Source: Planktothrix agardhii NIES-204
GTDB taxonomy: Bacteria; Cyanobacteriota; Cyanobacteriia; Cyanobacteriales; Microcoleaceae
DNA length: 64,000 bases
NCBI GenBank assembly: GCA_003609755.1
Contig: AP017991.1
Span: 4,017,001 to 4,081,000, forward strand
Reading direction: 5' to 3'
The notes under the pieces were generated by a model. That model worked only from the letters and a program-made list of their open reading frames with translations. It made no database searches and had not been told where the DNA came from. The translations under genes were made by a program, and so were the position numbers. Below are positions 43,920 through 52,366 of the stretch, piece after piece (position 1 is the first letter of the stretch; every line of letters starts with the position of its first letter).

Positions 43920-44636
43920 ATGCTTGCCGAGGAAATTTTTACACCCCTGCCCGATCACACCCAACTTCCCTGTGAAGACGGTACTTTCGTGAAGAATTTT
44001 CAGGAACATCCCCAAAGTATTTTACTTACCAGTACGATTCGCCCGATCTTCGATCAAATTCATCCCGACGGACAGTACACGATTGGTCAAGATAGCGGCA
44101 TTTATTGGCGTTTAACCGAACCACCGCAGAGGGGAGCCGAAGCCCCAGACTGGTTTTATGTGCCGAATGTGCCGCCGTTACTCAATGGCAAAGGCAGACG
44201 ATCCTATGTGTTATGGCAGGAAATTATCCCGCCGCAGATAGTTTTAGAGTTTGTTTCTGGTGATGGATCTGAGGAACGCGATCGCACCCCTTGGAGTGGC
44301 AAATTTTGGATCTACGAAACGGTGATTCGTCCGGCATATTACGGGATCTACGAAGTGGAAAAAGCGAGTGTTGAACTATATCACTTGATCGGTAGCCACT
44401 ATGAATTAATGACTCCTAATGTTCATGGACAGTATGAAATTCCAGAATTACAAGTTGCGTTAGGTATTTGGCAGGGAAGCTATCAAAATATGGAATTGCC
44501 TTGGTTACGGTGGTGGAATTTGCAAGGAAAACTGTTGCTCAGTCCTGAAGAAAAAGTGATTCAAGCTCAACAGAAAGCCGAAAAATTTGCGGCAAAATTG
44601 CGGGAGTTAGGTATTGATCCAGAGACTCTTGATTAA
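43920..44636 (+). CDS. Uma2 family (DUF820) endonuclease-fold protein
   Basis: The 238-aa protein has the DUF820/Uma2 PD-(D/E)xK-like core. Segments are YTIGQDSGIYWRLTEPPQRG, EAPDWFYVPNVPPLLNGKGR (the acidic residue before the strand), PPQIVLEFVSGDGSEERD (strand with Glu) and the Lys region SGKFWIYETVIRPAYYGIYE. A helical C-terminal tail LSPEEKVIQAQQKAEKFAAK is typical of the larger Uma2 forms. Uma2 genes are numerous in cyanobacteria, with no established function. A second, shorter Uma2 gene is at 58979-59554. Confidence 0.88.
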   Translation: MLAEEIFTPLPDHTQLPCEDGTFVKNFQEHPQSILLTSTIRPIFDQIHPDGQYTIGQDSGIYWRLTEPPQRGAEAPDWFYVPNVPPLLNGKGRRSYVLWQEIIPPQIVLEFVSGDGSEERDRTPWSGKFWIYETVIRPAYYGIYEVEKASVELYHLIGSHYELMTPNVHGQYEIPELQVALGIWQGSYQNMELPWLRWWNLQGKLLLSPEEKVIQAQQKAEKFAAKLRELGIDPETLD

Positions 44637-44807
44637 CTGGTCAATTCTGGCGTGAAGGGCGATCGGCATTAGTGGGGGAAGTTTCACAAATAAGACTTTA
44701 AGGTGTTCAGAAGCGATGGTGAGAAGAACAATAGCTCGATTATTGACTTTAATTTATGACCACCTACTTATTGTCTGTTTTTAAATTGTTCAGTTGGGTT
44801 CCATGCC

Positions 44808-44874
44808 CAGGAGTTAGAAAACGCGATTTTCCATACAGTGCTACGCTACTCATAGTGTAGCTGCGTAAGTCCTG
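44808..44874. repeat. Shortened CAGGACTTACGCA-family remnant
   Basis: Right end TGCGTAAGTCCTG (44862-44874) is intact; the left end CAGGAGTTAG (44808-44817) matches the family TIR with two changes. Inside is a hairpin with arms GCTACGCTA and TAGTGTAGC (one mismatch). No target duplication was seen. Confidence 0.55.
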
Positions 44875-44893
44875 GGAGGGTTAATTGAAGATA

Positions 44894-45262
44894 ATGCAAG
44901 AAGCCAGAAATGTTTTAGGCGGAAAACTGGAAATGTGTTGCTCCGATCCGATGACCGGATTTTATCGGGATGGGTTTTGTTACACTGGAGGGCAAGATTT
45001 TGGTGTTCATGTAATTTGCGCCCAAGTCACCCCGGCATTCCTCGAATATACAAAAGCCCAAGGAAATGACCTTAGCACCCCCGTCACCGCCTTTGGGTTT
45101 CCGGGGTTAAAATCGGGGGATCGGTGGTGTTTGTGTGCCTCCCGTTGGCAAGAAGCCCTGGATGCGGGAGTCGCGCCCCCGGTGGTGCTAGAATCAACCC
45201 ATGTTAGAGCGTTGGAAGTGGTTGATCTGGATCAGTTGCAACAATATGCCGTTCAGGGTTAG
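44894..45262 (+). CDS. DUF2237 family protein
   Basis: ATG at 44894 chosen over an upstream TTG. The 122-aa protein matches DUF2237 throughout: QEARNVLGGKLEMCCSDPMT, GFYRDGFCYTGGQDFGVHVI, CAQVTPAFLEYTKAQGNDLS, FPGLKSGDRWCLCASRWQEA and APPVVLESTHVRALEVV. The conserved Cys and His residues suggest metal or redox involvement, but the function is unknown. It is found in many bacteria and algae. It lies on the same strand as the next two genes with short gaps and may share a transcript. Confidence 0.9.
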   Translation: MQEARNVLGGKLEMCCSDPMTGFYRDGFCYTGGQDFGVHVICAQVTPAFLEYTKAQGNDLSTPVTAFGFPGLKSGDRWCLCASRWQEALDAGVAPPVVLESTHVRALEVVDLDQLQQYAVQG

Positions 45263-45313
45263 CTGAAAACGATATAGTAAGAAATTGAAATTATTAACGG
45301 TTTTTGAGATCCT

Positions 45314-45583
45314 ATGTTCACCGTAGACATTATTGTTAAATACACTCCCACCCCCTTATCGATTCAAAAAAAGTCTGCTGAGGATGCCCAAGGAGCTTAC
45401 AATCAGATTTTAGATGCACTGCGGGGAGGAAATGCCCAGGTCTTAGAATTTACTTGCGATAAAATTACAGATAAAAAACTGGCAATTCTCAGTAGTGAGA
45501 TTTCTGCGGTACAAATTTCTGATAAAACCGGAGGAAATGCCGCAGGAAGACCTCCTGGTTTTGTTGGTGCAAAGGCAGAATAG
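45314..45583 (+). CDS. Conserved hypothetical protein (89 aa)
   Basis: The small soluble protein MFTVDIIVKYTPTPLSIQKK continues with SAEDAQGAYNQILDALRGGN, VLEFTCDKITDKKLAILSSE and ISAVQISDKTGG, ending in a Gly/Pro-rich tail. It has a beta-alpha-beta pattern reminiscent of proteins that carry a small UPF-type ligand domain. I recognise it only as a cyanobacterial unknown. The stop is 5 bp before the ABC ATPase start, indicating an operon. Confidence 0.7.
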   Translation: MFTVDIIVKYTPTPLSIQKKSAEDAQGAYNQILDALRGGNAQVLEFTCDKITDKKLAILSSEISAVQISDKTGGNAAGRPPGFVGAKAE

Positions 45584-45588
45584 AGGGA

Positions 45589-46281
45589 ATGACAACGAGC
45601 ATGGAATCTTCAAGTCCAGCGATACGGGTACAAGAACTATGCTTTAGTTGGCCAAGCGGGGCGCAGGTCTTAAAATCCTGTTCCCTGGATGTTCCTAAAG
45701 GAGAGTTTTGGATGCTTTTGGGAAGCAATGGTAGTGGAAAATCCACCTTATTGAGATTATTAGCTGGGTTATTACAGTCGAAATCGGGAGAAATTCAACT
45801 CCAAGGAAGGGTGGGGTTTGTGTTTCAAAATCCTGATCATCAGTTAGTCATGCCAACGGTAGGGGCAGATGTAGCCTTTGGATTAGTGGAGGATAAGTTA
45901 CCCTGGATTGAAGTGAAACAACGGGTAGAAGATGCCTTAACTGCGGTGAAATTATTGGAGTTACAACGACGTCCGATTTATGCCTTAAGTGGGGGTCAAA
46001 AACAAAGAATTGCGATCGCTGGAGCCTTAGCCCGACATTGCCAGGTATTATTATTAGATGAACCCACAGCATTATTAGATCCCGATAGTCAAAATGATTT
46101 AGTGATTGAAGTGCAACGGTTAGTGAAAACCAGAGGCATTACAGCCCTATGGGTAACACACCGTTTAGAGGAATTAAACTATAGTGATGGGGCGTTTTTA
46201 TTAGAAAATGGTCAGGTAGTAGGTCAAGGTGATCCTGAACCGTTGAAACGGCGATTAATGCAAAAAGAGTTAAAGGGTTAA
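45589..46281 (+). CDS. ABC transporter ATP-binding protein (ECF/CbiO-like)
   Basis: The 230-aa ATPase subunit has Walker A GSNGSGKSTLLRLLAGLL, Q-loop VGFVFQNPDHQLVMPTVGAD, signature YALSGGQKQRIAIAGAL, Walker B VLLLDEPTALLDPDSQ and H-loop WVTHRLEEL. The FQNPDHQL Q-loop with ADVAFG is characteristic of energy-coupling-factor (CbiO/EcfA-type) ATPases that power vitamin or metal uptake. No membrane T or S component is adjacent, so it must act with subunits encoded elsewhere. An alternative start is four codons later (45601). Confidence 0.92.
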   Translation: MTTSMESSSPAIRVQELCFSWPSGAQVLKSCSLDVPKGEFWMLLGSNGSGKSTLLRLLAGLLQSKSGEIQLQGRVGFVFQNPDHQLVMPTVGADVAFGLVEDKLPWIEVKQRVEDALTAVKLLELQRRPIYALSGGQKQRIAIAGALARHCQVLLLDEPTALLDPDSQNDLVIEVQRLVKTRGITALWVTHRLEELNYSDGAFLLENGQVVGQGDPEPLKRRLMQKELKG

Positions 46282-46368
46282 CCAGTCTAATCAATTTTAG
46301 TTAATTTAACCACAAAGACACAAAGAAGTTCTAAAAACGACGGATGATAGAAAAGATCGAGATCCCGA

Positions 46369-47049
46369 TTAAGATGGAGACACCCCGATAAAATCGATCA
46401 TTTGATGTAATGATCCCGGTTTAGTCACAATTAACACAGTAGACCCAGGTTCTAAAACCGTGCTCCCATTTGGAATCATCAAATCATCATGGGGGTGAGG
46501 TTGATAACCGACAATCAGAGAACTCTCAGGAAACCTTGCATCCTGAGCAATTTCCGCCACACTCCGACCCGCCACACGACAACGATCTGGAATTGGCAGT
46601 TTGAGAACCTCAATTTGTCCTTGCTCAAAGTGCATCATAGATTCTACTTGCGGATACTCAATGGCATTCACCATTGTAGATACCCCTAATTCCACGGTAC
46701 TAACAATATGATTTGCCCCGGACAAACGCAAAGGTTCGGCAAAATCAGGGTGGCGCATCCGGCTTAAAATATGGGGAACTCCGTAATGTTTGGCGAGGGT
46801 GACCATGGCTAAATTCAGGGCATCACTTCTGAGCATCGCCGCCAAAGAAGTCGCTTTCCGAATTCCGGCTTCTAATAATACATCCGTACTTACCGCACTA
46901 CCTTCAAAGGCCATGGCCCCAATTTTTTCCCTGGCATAGCTACAGGCGGTGGGGTCAGTATCAATAACTGCCACCGTATGCCCAAGTTCTAACAATTTTT
47001 GGGCTAAACTCAACCCAACTAATCCCCCGCCACCAATCAAAACATACAT
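46369..47049 (-). CDS. TrkA-type RCK-domain (NAD-binding) regulator
   Basis: The 226-aa protein has an N-terminal Rossmann RCK domain: MYVLIGGGGLVGLSLAQKLL with the GxGxxG-type loop, VAVIDTDPTACSYAREKIG and GSAVSTDVLLEAGIRKATSL. A C-terminal TrkA-C domain follows (about 145-220, VLKLPIPDRCRVAGRSVAEI). Such proteins gate K+ channels or antiporters in response to NAD(H), ATP or c-di-AMP. It is a stand-alone subunit, divergent (61 bp) from a CPA1-type antiporter, which is its likely partner by position. Confidence 0.9.
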   Translation of the reverse strand: MYVLIGGGGLVGLSLAQKLLELGHTVAVIDTDPTACSYAREKIGAMAFEGSAVSTDVLLEAGIRKATSLAAMLRSDALNLAMVTLAKHYGVPHILSRMRHPDFAEPLRLSGANHIVSTVELGVSTMVNAIEYPQVESMMHFEQGQIEVLKLPIPDRCRVAGRSVAEIAQDARFPESSLIVGYQPHPHDDLMIPNGSTVLEPGSTVLIVTKPGSLHQMIDFIGVSPS

Positions 47050-47110
47050 AGCAATACCTTAATTTTGGATTGATAATTAATCTTACCGTGTGGCAAGATT
47101 AACTGATAAT

Positions 47111-48697
47111 ATGAAGACTAATTATTCAGCAGTATCGAGAGTGGATGTTACCGAATTAGTCAGGATTTCAATTATTCTCCTACTGGTTTCGACGGGAGTG
47201 GCACTATTTTCCCGCAAAATTGGGATTCCCTACGTTACAGGTTTAGTGCTCGCAGGTTTGCCCTTCTCAGAATTTATGTCTCAATCGGTGGGTTTAGATC
47301 CGGTTTTAGTTTTGAATCTATTTTTACCTATTCTCATCTTTGAAGCCGGGATTAATACCGATGTTAGTCGTCTTAGGAGTACCTTTAAACCCATTGCCCT
47401 TTTAGCTGGCCCTGGGGCGATTTGTTCCGGTGGAATTATTGCAGTTTTATTAAAATTTGGCCTAGGACTCGATTGGATACCTGCCATCTTTATGGGGGTG
47501 ATGTTAGCCAATACCGATACGGTTTCCATGATTGCGGTATTTAAGGAAATTCCAGTCCCTTCGAGACTTTCAACTATTGTGGAAGGAGAAACCCTGTTTA
47601 ACGATGCGGCGGCTTTGGTTTGCTTTAATCTAATTTCACAATTTTATACCACAGGTTCCCTTACTGTCCTAGAAGGCTTTCAACAACTGCTGTTTAGCTC
47701 CGTTGGCGGGAGTCTGGTGGGGTTGGTCTTAGGCTACTTAACTATCCCTATCTTTGCCCGTTTAGATGATCCCCTGAATAGTCTATTACTCACCGTAGCC
47801 GTGGCATTAGGAACTTTTCAAGTGGGGCAATGGCTAGGGGTATCCGGTGCGGTGGCGGTGGTCGTAGCGGGATTAATTTTTGGAAATCTGGGACTGTCTC
47901 GCCAAACCTCAGCTTCAAGTCGAATTACCCTATTGAGTTTCTGGGAATATGCGGGTTTTACCGTTAATACTTTTATTTTTCTATTAATTGGGGTAGAAAT
48001 CAACTTAGTAACATTTTGGCAAACCTTACCTGCGGTTTTGTTAGCGGTTTTAGTTTACCAAGTCGCCCGGGGTTTAACGGTTTATCCCTTATTAGCGGTT
48101 GCGAGTCGGTTTGACCGTGTAATTCCCCTGCGTTGGCAACATTTGTTATTTTTTGGGAATATTAAAGGCTCCCTATCCATGGCTTTGGCTTTAAGTTTAC
48201 CAACCACACTCCCGGGACGGGATATTTTAATTACCTTGGTTTTTGGTAGTGTTCTAGTTTCCTTAGTCGGGCAAGGTTTAAGTTTACCTTGGGTGGTTAA
48301 ACGCTTAAAGTTATCAACGGTTTCCTTGACACAGCAACGGGTGGAAGAATGGCAAGCGGAATTAATTACCGCCAAAGCTGCCCAGGATGAATTGGATAGT
48401 TTATTAAAGTCTGGAATTTTACCTAAATCTGTCTATGAAGAAATGCGTTCCACCTATCAATTAAAAATAGCGGGGGCCGAAAAGTCTTTGCGAGAATTTT
48501 ATAATCGGCGTCCGGCAGATTTTGAACATTCTCAGGGAGATTATATTAGTAAATTAGACGCGATTCGTCGGCGTTTACTATTAGCGGAAAAAGGGGTTCT
48601 TAACGAAGCAATGCGGAAACGAATTTTATCGGAAACTATTGCCCAAAAGCGTATTCAAATCCTTGATCAACAATTACTGAAACTAGAGGATGATTAA
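47111..48697 (+). CDS. CPA1-type Na+/H+ (cation/proton) antiporter
   Basis: ATG at 47111 (MKTNYSAVSRVDVTELVRIS) chosen over a GTG seven codons upstream. The 528-aa protein has 11-13 membrane helices and a C-terminal cytosolic, helical tail of about 130 residues. Ion-site motifs are VMLANTDTVSMIAVFKEIPV, LSTIVEGETLFNDAAALVCF and the conserved NIKGSLSMALALSLP region. The FNDAAALV motif carries the essential Asp pair region of NhaP/NHE-type exchangers. It should extrude Na+ (or K+) for protons at the cytoplasmic or thylakoid membrane. It shares a divergent promoter region with the TrkA-like gene. Confidence 0.92.
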   Translation: MKTNYSAVSRVDVTELVRISIILLLVSTGVALFSRKIGIPYVTGLVLAGLPFSEFMSQSVGLDPVLVLNLFLPILIFEAGINTDVSRLRSTFKPIALLAGPGAICSGGIIAVLLKFGLGLDWIPAIFMGVMLANTDTVSMIAVFKEIPVPSRLSTIVEGETLFNDAAALVCFNLISQFYTTGSLTVLEGFQQLLFSSVGGSLVGLVLGYLTIPIFARLDDPLNSLLLTVAVALGTFQVGQWLGVSGAVAVVVAGLIFGNLGLSRQTSASSRITLLSFWEYAGFTVNTFIFLLIGVEINLVTFWQTLPAVLLAVLVYQVARGLTVYPLLAVASRFDRVIPLRWQHLLFFGNIKGSLSMALALSLPTTLPGRDILITLVFGSVLVSLVGQGLSLPWVVKRLKLSTVSLTQQRVEEWQAELITAKAAQDELDSLLKSGILPKSVYEEMRSTYQLKIAGAEKSLREFYNRRPADFEHSQGDYISKLDAIRRRLLLAEKGVLNEAMRKRILSETIAQKRIQILDQQLLKLEDD

Positions 48698-48821
48698 AGC
48701 AGACTTGTGAATACTTACCCACCATTAAAAATCCGTCCGGCGGTCAGATTAAATTCTGGAAAAACTACGGATTTCACTGTTTCATTATAAAATTTAAGTT
48801 ATTGTGGAGAAATAAAATTGC

Positions 48822-51686
48822 TTATCTATCTTCAAGCATTTTGACGCAATCGTGTGTGATAAAATCCTGATAATTTGTTACAAATGGAGGTAGTCCAGGT
48901 GGTACAACAAATTCTCCCGACGCTTCTCTATTTGCCACTTCTAAATTGAGTTCAAACAAAAATCCCAGAGAATCTTCATCTGGATTCATCCCATAACCTA
49001 AACGTACTGCTAGATCAAGATTAGCATGAGCTTTATGTAATGGTGTATCCCCTGGTTGATCTAATGTTTGATACAATTCTCGTAAACTCCAATTATTTTT
49101 TATCATTGTTTTGCGACGAACTTCTCTTAATTTTATAGCTGCATCTGCAATACTTCTAACTTGAGATATTGTCGGATTTTGAGGCCAGGGAAAAGTATTA
49201 AATACCGATTCAGAAGTATACCGTGAATCTCCTTTTAAACTCGAACACTTTTCAGTAAACCAAAGCCAATGAATACCAGATTGTAAAATACCAAAAGAAT
49301 AATCATCAGCTAAACTAAAAACTTGCAGAGCATCATTAGGACGGATATCAAAACTGACAAATTCAAATATTGATCTTTTAGTTACTCGACTACAAACAAT
49401 ATAACGGGGTAAAGATTCAATTTTTTCAATCATTTCAGGACGATATCTCCAATATTTCCACCAACGACGGAAATGTGTTTGGCGAGGGCCAGTTTCTTTA
49501 CCAGTTTTCTTTTTTTCATCTTCAGCATTAGCCTGTATTGTAGGCATAACATACTTTTTTACATGAGCAAATGCTTGACTATATTTCATGGCTAAAGATG
49601 GATCAGCACATTTGTTTAAGTCAATGGCATAACGAGAAGGGAGACTTTGGGGATGGCTTAAGATATCATCACCAGTTAAATAAGGGTAAATGACTGGTTT
49701 GGATTTACGATCTTGTAAAAATACAGCGGCTTCTTCTGGCGATAGCAAAAAACCTTCATGTCCATGAGTTTGTCCCTGATAACAAGCTTCTGAATTAGCA
49801 TTGGCGATAATTTTTTTAGCTTGAGTAACATCAAATCCCGCAGAAAGAGCCGAATTAATCCGATCTAATTCTAAAACTTGCCAAGGACTATCTAACGAGT
49901 CTCCTAACTGAGTGTAAAGTTTCTTTTTGCCCTGATATTCACCTTTTACCCAATTAACAATCGAAACATGAACGGCAGCATCACCCGACCAAACTTGACT
50001 AGATACAGCTTCAGTAATAGTGCCATTATTAGCAACAATATAGTCTAAACCACCTTCGCGGGAATAATTTTTACTAATTGTCTTAGTACCAACTAAACCC
50101 GCCCGACCGCCTGTTGTTAATTGATCATGGGTTTTGCGAAACCAATAAACACAGTAATCAGCACGTCCTGGAATATCTGGATATTTTTCTCTGAGTTTTC
50201 TGACATAATTATTACCAAATTCTTGCTGCATTTTATTCTTAGATTGAAAAGGAGGGTTGCCAATAATTGCATCAGCTTTAACCCAATCTTCAAATAAAGC
50301 ATCTTTACAAACGATATTTTTATCTAGTGTATCTAAAGGAAGTGGGTTTTCATGTAACCCTAATTTATCAATAGCCACTTTCCGAGCAATTATTAATGTT
50401 ACCCGTGCTAACTCTATGGCAAAAGGATTATTGTCAATTCCATAGAATTGTTCTGGAGTAACAAATCCTATACTTAACTGAGAAGTGTCTGATTTTTCTG
50501 CTATTTTATCGAGTAATAATTGTTCGGATTGTTTGAGTTCCTGGTAAGCCATATACAAAAAATTACCCGATCCACAAGCCGGATCTAATACCCGATAGTT
50601 TTGTATTTCTAGTCGCAAAGAGTTTAATTCTTCAATTGTATTGGCTTGCTCAATTTTATCCTCCCAATGTTTACTAATTGTTGGTCGGACAATTTTCATA
50701 ATATCGTTTTCTGAGGTATAATGAATACCCCCGATGTGGCGAGTTTCTTCACCAACTGTACTTTCAAATATACTACCAAAGATAGCTGGACGGATCTTAC
50801 TCCAATCTTCAGAAGCAGATGCGGCTAAAAATTCTAATTCTTCCCTATCTAACTCAAGCGGGGGAATGGTCGAAAATAATCCGCCATTAAAATAATCCAC
50901 GTCTTTATAACGACCATAAGGTGTAATTCCTTGGGTATTCATTTCCCGAAACAAACCATTATATAAAATATCGTATGTACTTTCGCCTTCTAAACATCGT
51001 TGAATACAGTTAGTAAAAAGGTTCGGGGGTAACATCCCTCTATACTGAGCAAACATTGCGATTACACATTGAAGCACAAATCTTTGAGCATCTAAATCGG
51101 TAAAATTATTTCTCTTATTTCTCTGACTTCTAGCCTTAAGTCTTTGAAATAACTCACCCATTCTTTGAGCCGCTCTTTTTGTTACTTCTATGATTTGCTG
51201 ATTCCGAAAATTAGGACGCTGAGTGCTAAACTCCATAAAAGTAAAAGCGTCTAATCGTTCCGGTAATTCTACTAAACGAATAATATCAACTGGAGTATCA
51301 ATGATTTTTTCAAAATCATAAATCCAAAACTCATCAAAATTACATAAAATTACATATTTTGGTCTGGGTGTTAAATTTCTGGAATATTCCCAGGCTTGAC
51401 CATAATGTTGATCCAGTTTTTTTTCTTTCTTTGATTTCATTTCTATTAATACAGAATCTAAGGGCTCACGTCGCCAAAAAAGATCAGCGAATCCTGTATT
51501 ACCTTTCCTGCTACCATCAGGAACAACTGCATCACATATTGCTCCAGCCTCTCTTAAACCTTCTTTATAGCCAAATGCTTGAAAGAATCGATCCAGAAAT
51601 ATTTGCCCTTCTGCTCTTTCTCTACCAGTGATATATTGCTGGCAATAATTAAGAAAATGATGAATAGTTTCAGGTGTTGCTGGCAT
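48822..51686 (-). CDS. MmeI-like Type II(G) restriction enzyme/adenine methyltransferase
   Basis: The 954-aa single polypeptide combines nuclease and methylase. The N-terminal domain has a PD-ExK-like site: Asp68 in FADLFWRREP and Glu82-x-Lys84 in IEMKSK. A helical linker follows, then the gamma-class N6-adenine methyltransferase with SAM motif DPACGSGNF at 368-376 and catalytic NPPF at 477-480. A target-recognition region (about 640-830, with RWWKYWRYRPEMIEKIESLP and VCSRVTKRSIFEF) and a C-terminal helical domain complete it. This is the MmeI architecture, in which one protein modifies and cuts. It appears intact. No separate specificity or helper gene adjoins it. Confidence 0.9.
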   Translation of the reverse strand: MPATPETIHHFLNYCQQYITGRERAEGQIFLDRFFQAFGYKEGLREAGAICDAVVPDGSRKGNTGFADLFWRREPLDSVLIEMKSKKEKKLDQHYGQAWEYSRNLTPRPKYVILCNFDEFWIYDFEKIIDTPVDIIRLVELPERLDAFTFMEFSTQRPNFRNQQIIEVTKRAAQRMGELFQRLKARSQRNKRNNFTDLDAQRFVLQCVIAMFAQYRGMLPPNLFTNCIQRCLEGESTYDILYNGLFREMNTQGITPYGRYKDVDYFNGGLFSTIPPLELDREELEFLAASASEDWSKIRPAIFGSIFESTVGEETRHIGGIHYTSENDIMKIVRPTISKHWEDKIEQANTIEELNSLRLEIQNYRVLDPACGSGNFLYMAYQELKQSEQLLLDKIAEKSDTSQLSIGFVTPEQFYGIDNNPFAIELARVTLIIARKVAIDKLGLHENPLPLDTLDKNIVCKDALFEDWVKADAIIGNPPFQSKNKMQQEFGNNYVRKLREKYPDIPGRADYCVYWFRKTHDQLTTGGRAGLVGTKTISKNYSREGGLDYIVANNGTITEAVSSQVWSGDAAVHVSIVNWVKGEYQGKKKLYTQLGDSLDSPWQVLELDRINSALSAGFDVTQAKKIIANANSEACYQGQTHGHEGFLLSPEEAAVFLQDRKSKPVIYPYLTGDDILSHPQSLPSRYAIDLNKCADPSLAMKYSQAFAHVKKYVMPTIQANAEDEKKKTGKETGPRQTHFRRWWKYWRYRPEMIEKIESLPRYIVCSRVTKRSIFEFVSFDIRPNDALQVFSLADDYSFGILQSGIHWLWFTEKCSSLKGDSRYTSESVFNTFPWPQNPTISQVRSIADAAIKLREVRRKTMIKNNWSLRELYQTLDQPGDTPLHKAHANLDLAVRLGYGMNPDEDSLGFLFELNLEVANREASGEFVVPPGLPPFVTNYQDFITHDCVKMLEDR

Positions 51687-51721
51687 ATAAGAATCAATAT
51701 TTATGAGGTTCTAACATTTTT

Positions 51722-51771
51722 ATCTAACACATTCCAAATTAAAACATCTTGAATTAAAAAGCGTTTTCCAC
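51722..51771 (-). repeat. Exact 50-bp duplicate of a MEKHLA-gene segment
   Basis: 51722-51771 is identical to 51922-51971 inside the MEKHLA gene, 200 bp apart and in the same orientation, lying 3' of that gene. In the gene it encodes GKRFLIQDVLIWNVLD; the duplicate is non-coding, in the leader of the MmeI-like gene. Confidence 0.93.
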
Positions 51772-51780
51772 ATTCCCGAT

Positions 51781-51857
51781 CACGGATTTAAGAGGATGAC
51801 GCAGATGAACACAGATTAAAATCCGTGAAATCCGTGAAATCCTCTTAAGTCTGTGAT
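51781..51857. mobile_element. Small palindromic element flanked by CCCGAT direct repeats
   Basis: A 77-bp element with inverted arms GGATTTAAGAGGAT (51784-51797) and ATCCTCTTAAGTC (51839-51851) and inner tandem ATCCGTGAA units. It is flanked by CCCGAT at 51775-51780 and 51858-51863, a possible 6-bp target duplication. It resembles widely dispersed bacterial 'aatccgtgaaatccgtgaa' repeats. Confidence 0.65.
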
Positions 51858-51864
51858 CCCGATT

Positions 51865-52329
51865 TCAAATATACATATATTTAGAATAAACCGCCGCTTG
51901 TCCACAATATTGCTCTTGTTCATCTAACACATTCCAAATTAAAACATCTTGAATTAAAAAGCGTTTTCCACTACTAGAAATTCTCACCCCTTGATAGTTT
52001 TTAACAAATCCTTTAGCCGTAGTTTCTGCTAACAAGCGATCGCGTTCCTCCTGTACCATCGGTTCGGCGGTTTTTCGAGAGGGCATTTGAGTTAATTCTT
52101 CCCAGGTTAACTCCCACATTTTCAAGGCTTTTTGATTGCCATAATTAAAAATTGGATCGGGCTCAATTCCGTGGGAAACTAACACAAAGGGTGAGTAAAA
52201 TAAGATTTCTGCAACCTCCTCCGGGGTGTCATTTAAATTTAACAGGATTTCCCCTGTCCAATGTTGATAACTCCTCAAAAGTCTTTGAGTATGAATAATA
52301 ATTCTCTCTTGTTTCCAGGGTGAAATCAT
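51865..52329 (-). CDS. MEKHLA (PAS-like) domain protein
   Basis: The 154-aa protein is almost entirely one MEKHLA domain: IFNYGNQKALKMWELTWEEL, TQMPSRKTAEPMVQEERDRL, VKNYQGVRISSSGKRFLIQD and VLIWNVLDEQEQYCGQAAVY. MEKHLA domains share ancestry with PAS sensor domains and occur alone in cyanobacteria; the ligand and partner are unknown. The internal segment GKRFLIQDVLIWNVLD is duplicated downstream at 51722-51771. It is divergent from the alpha/beta hydrolase gene with only 37 bp between start codons. Confidence 0.88.
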   Translation of the reverse strand: MISPWKQERIIIHTQRLLRSYQHWTGEILLNLNDTPEEVAEILFYSPFVLVSHGIEPDPIFNYGNQKALKMWELTWEELTQMPSRKTAEPMVQEERDRLLAETTAKGFVKNYQGVRISSSGKRFLIQDVLIWNVLDEQEQYCGQAAVYSKYMYI

Positions 52330-52366
52330 CTATGATACAAAGATAGTGTTTACAAATCTTAATAAA

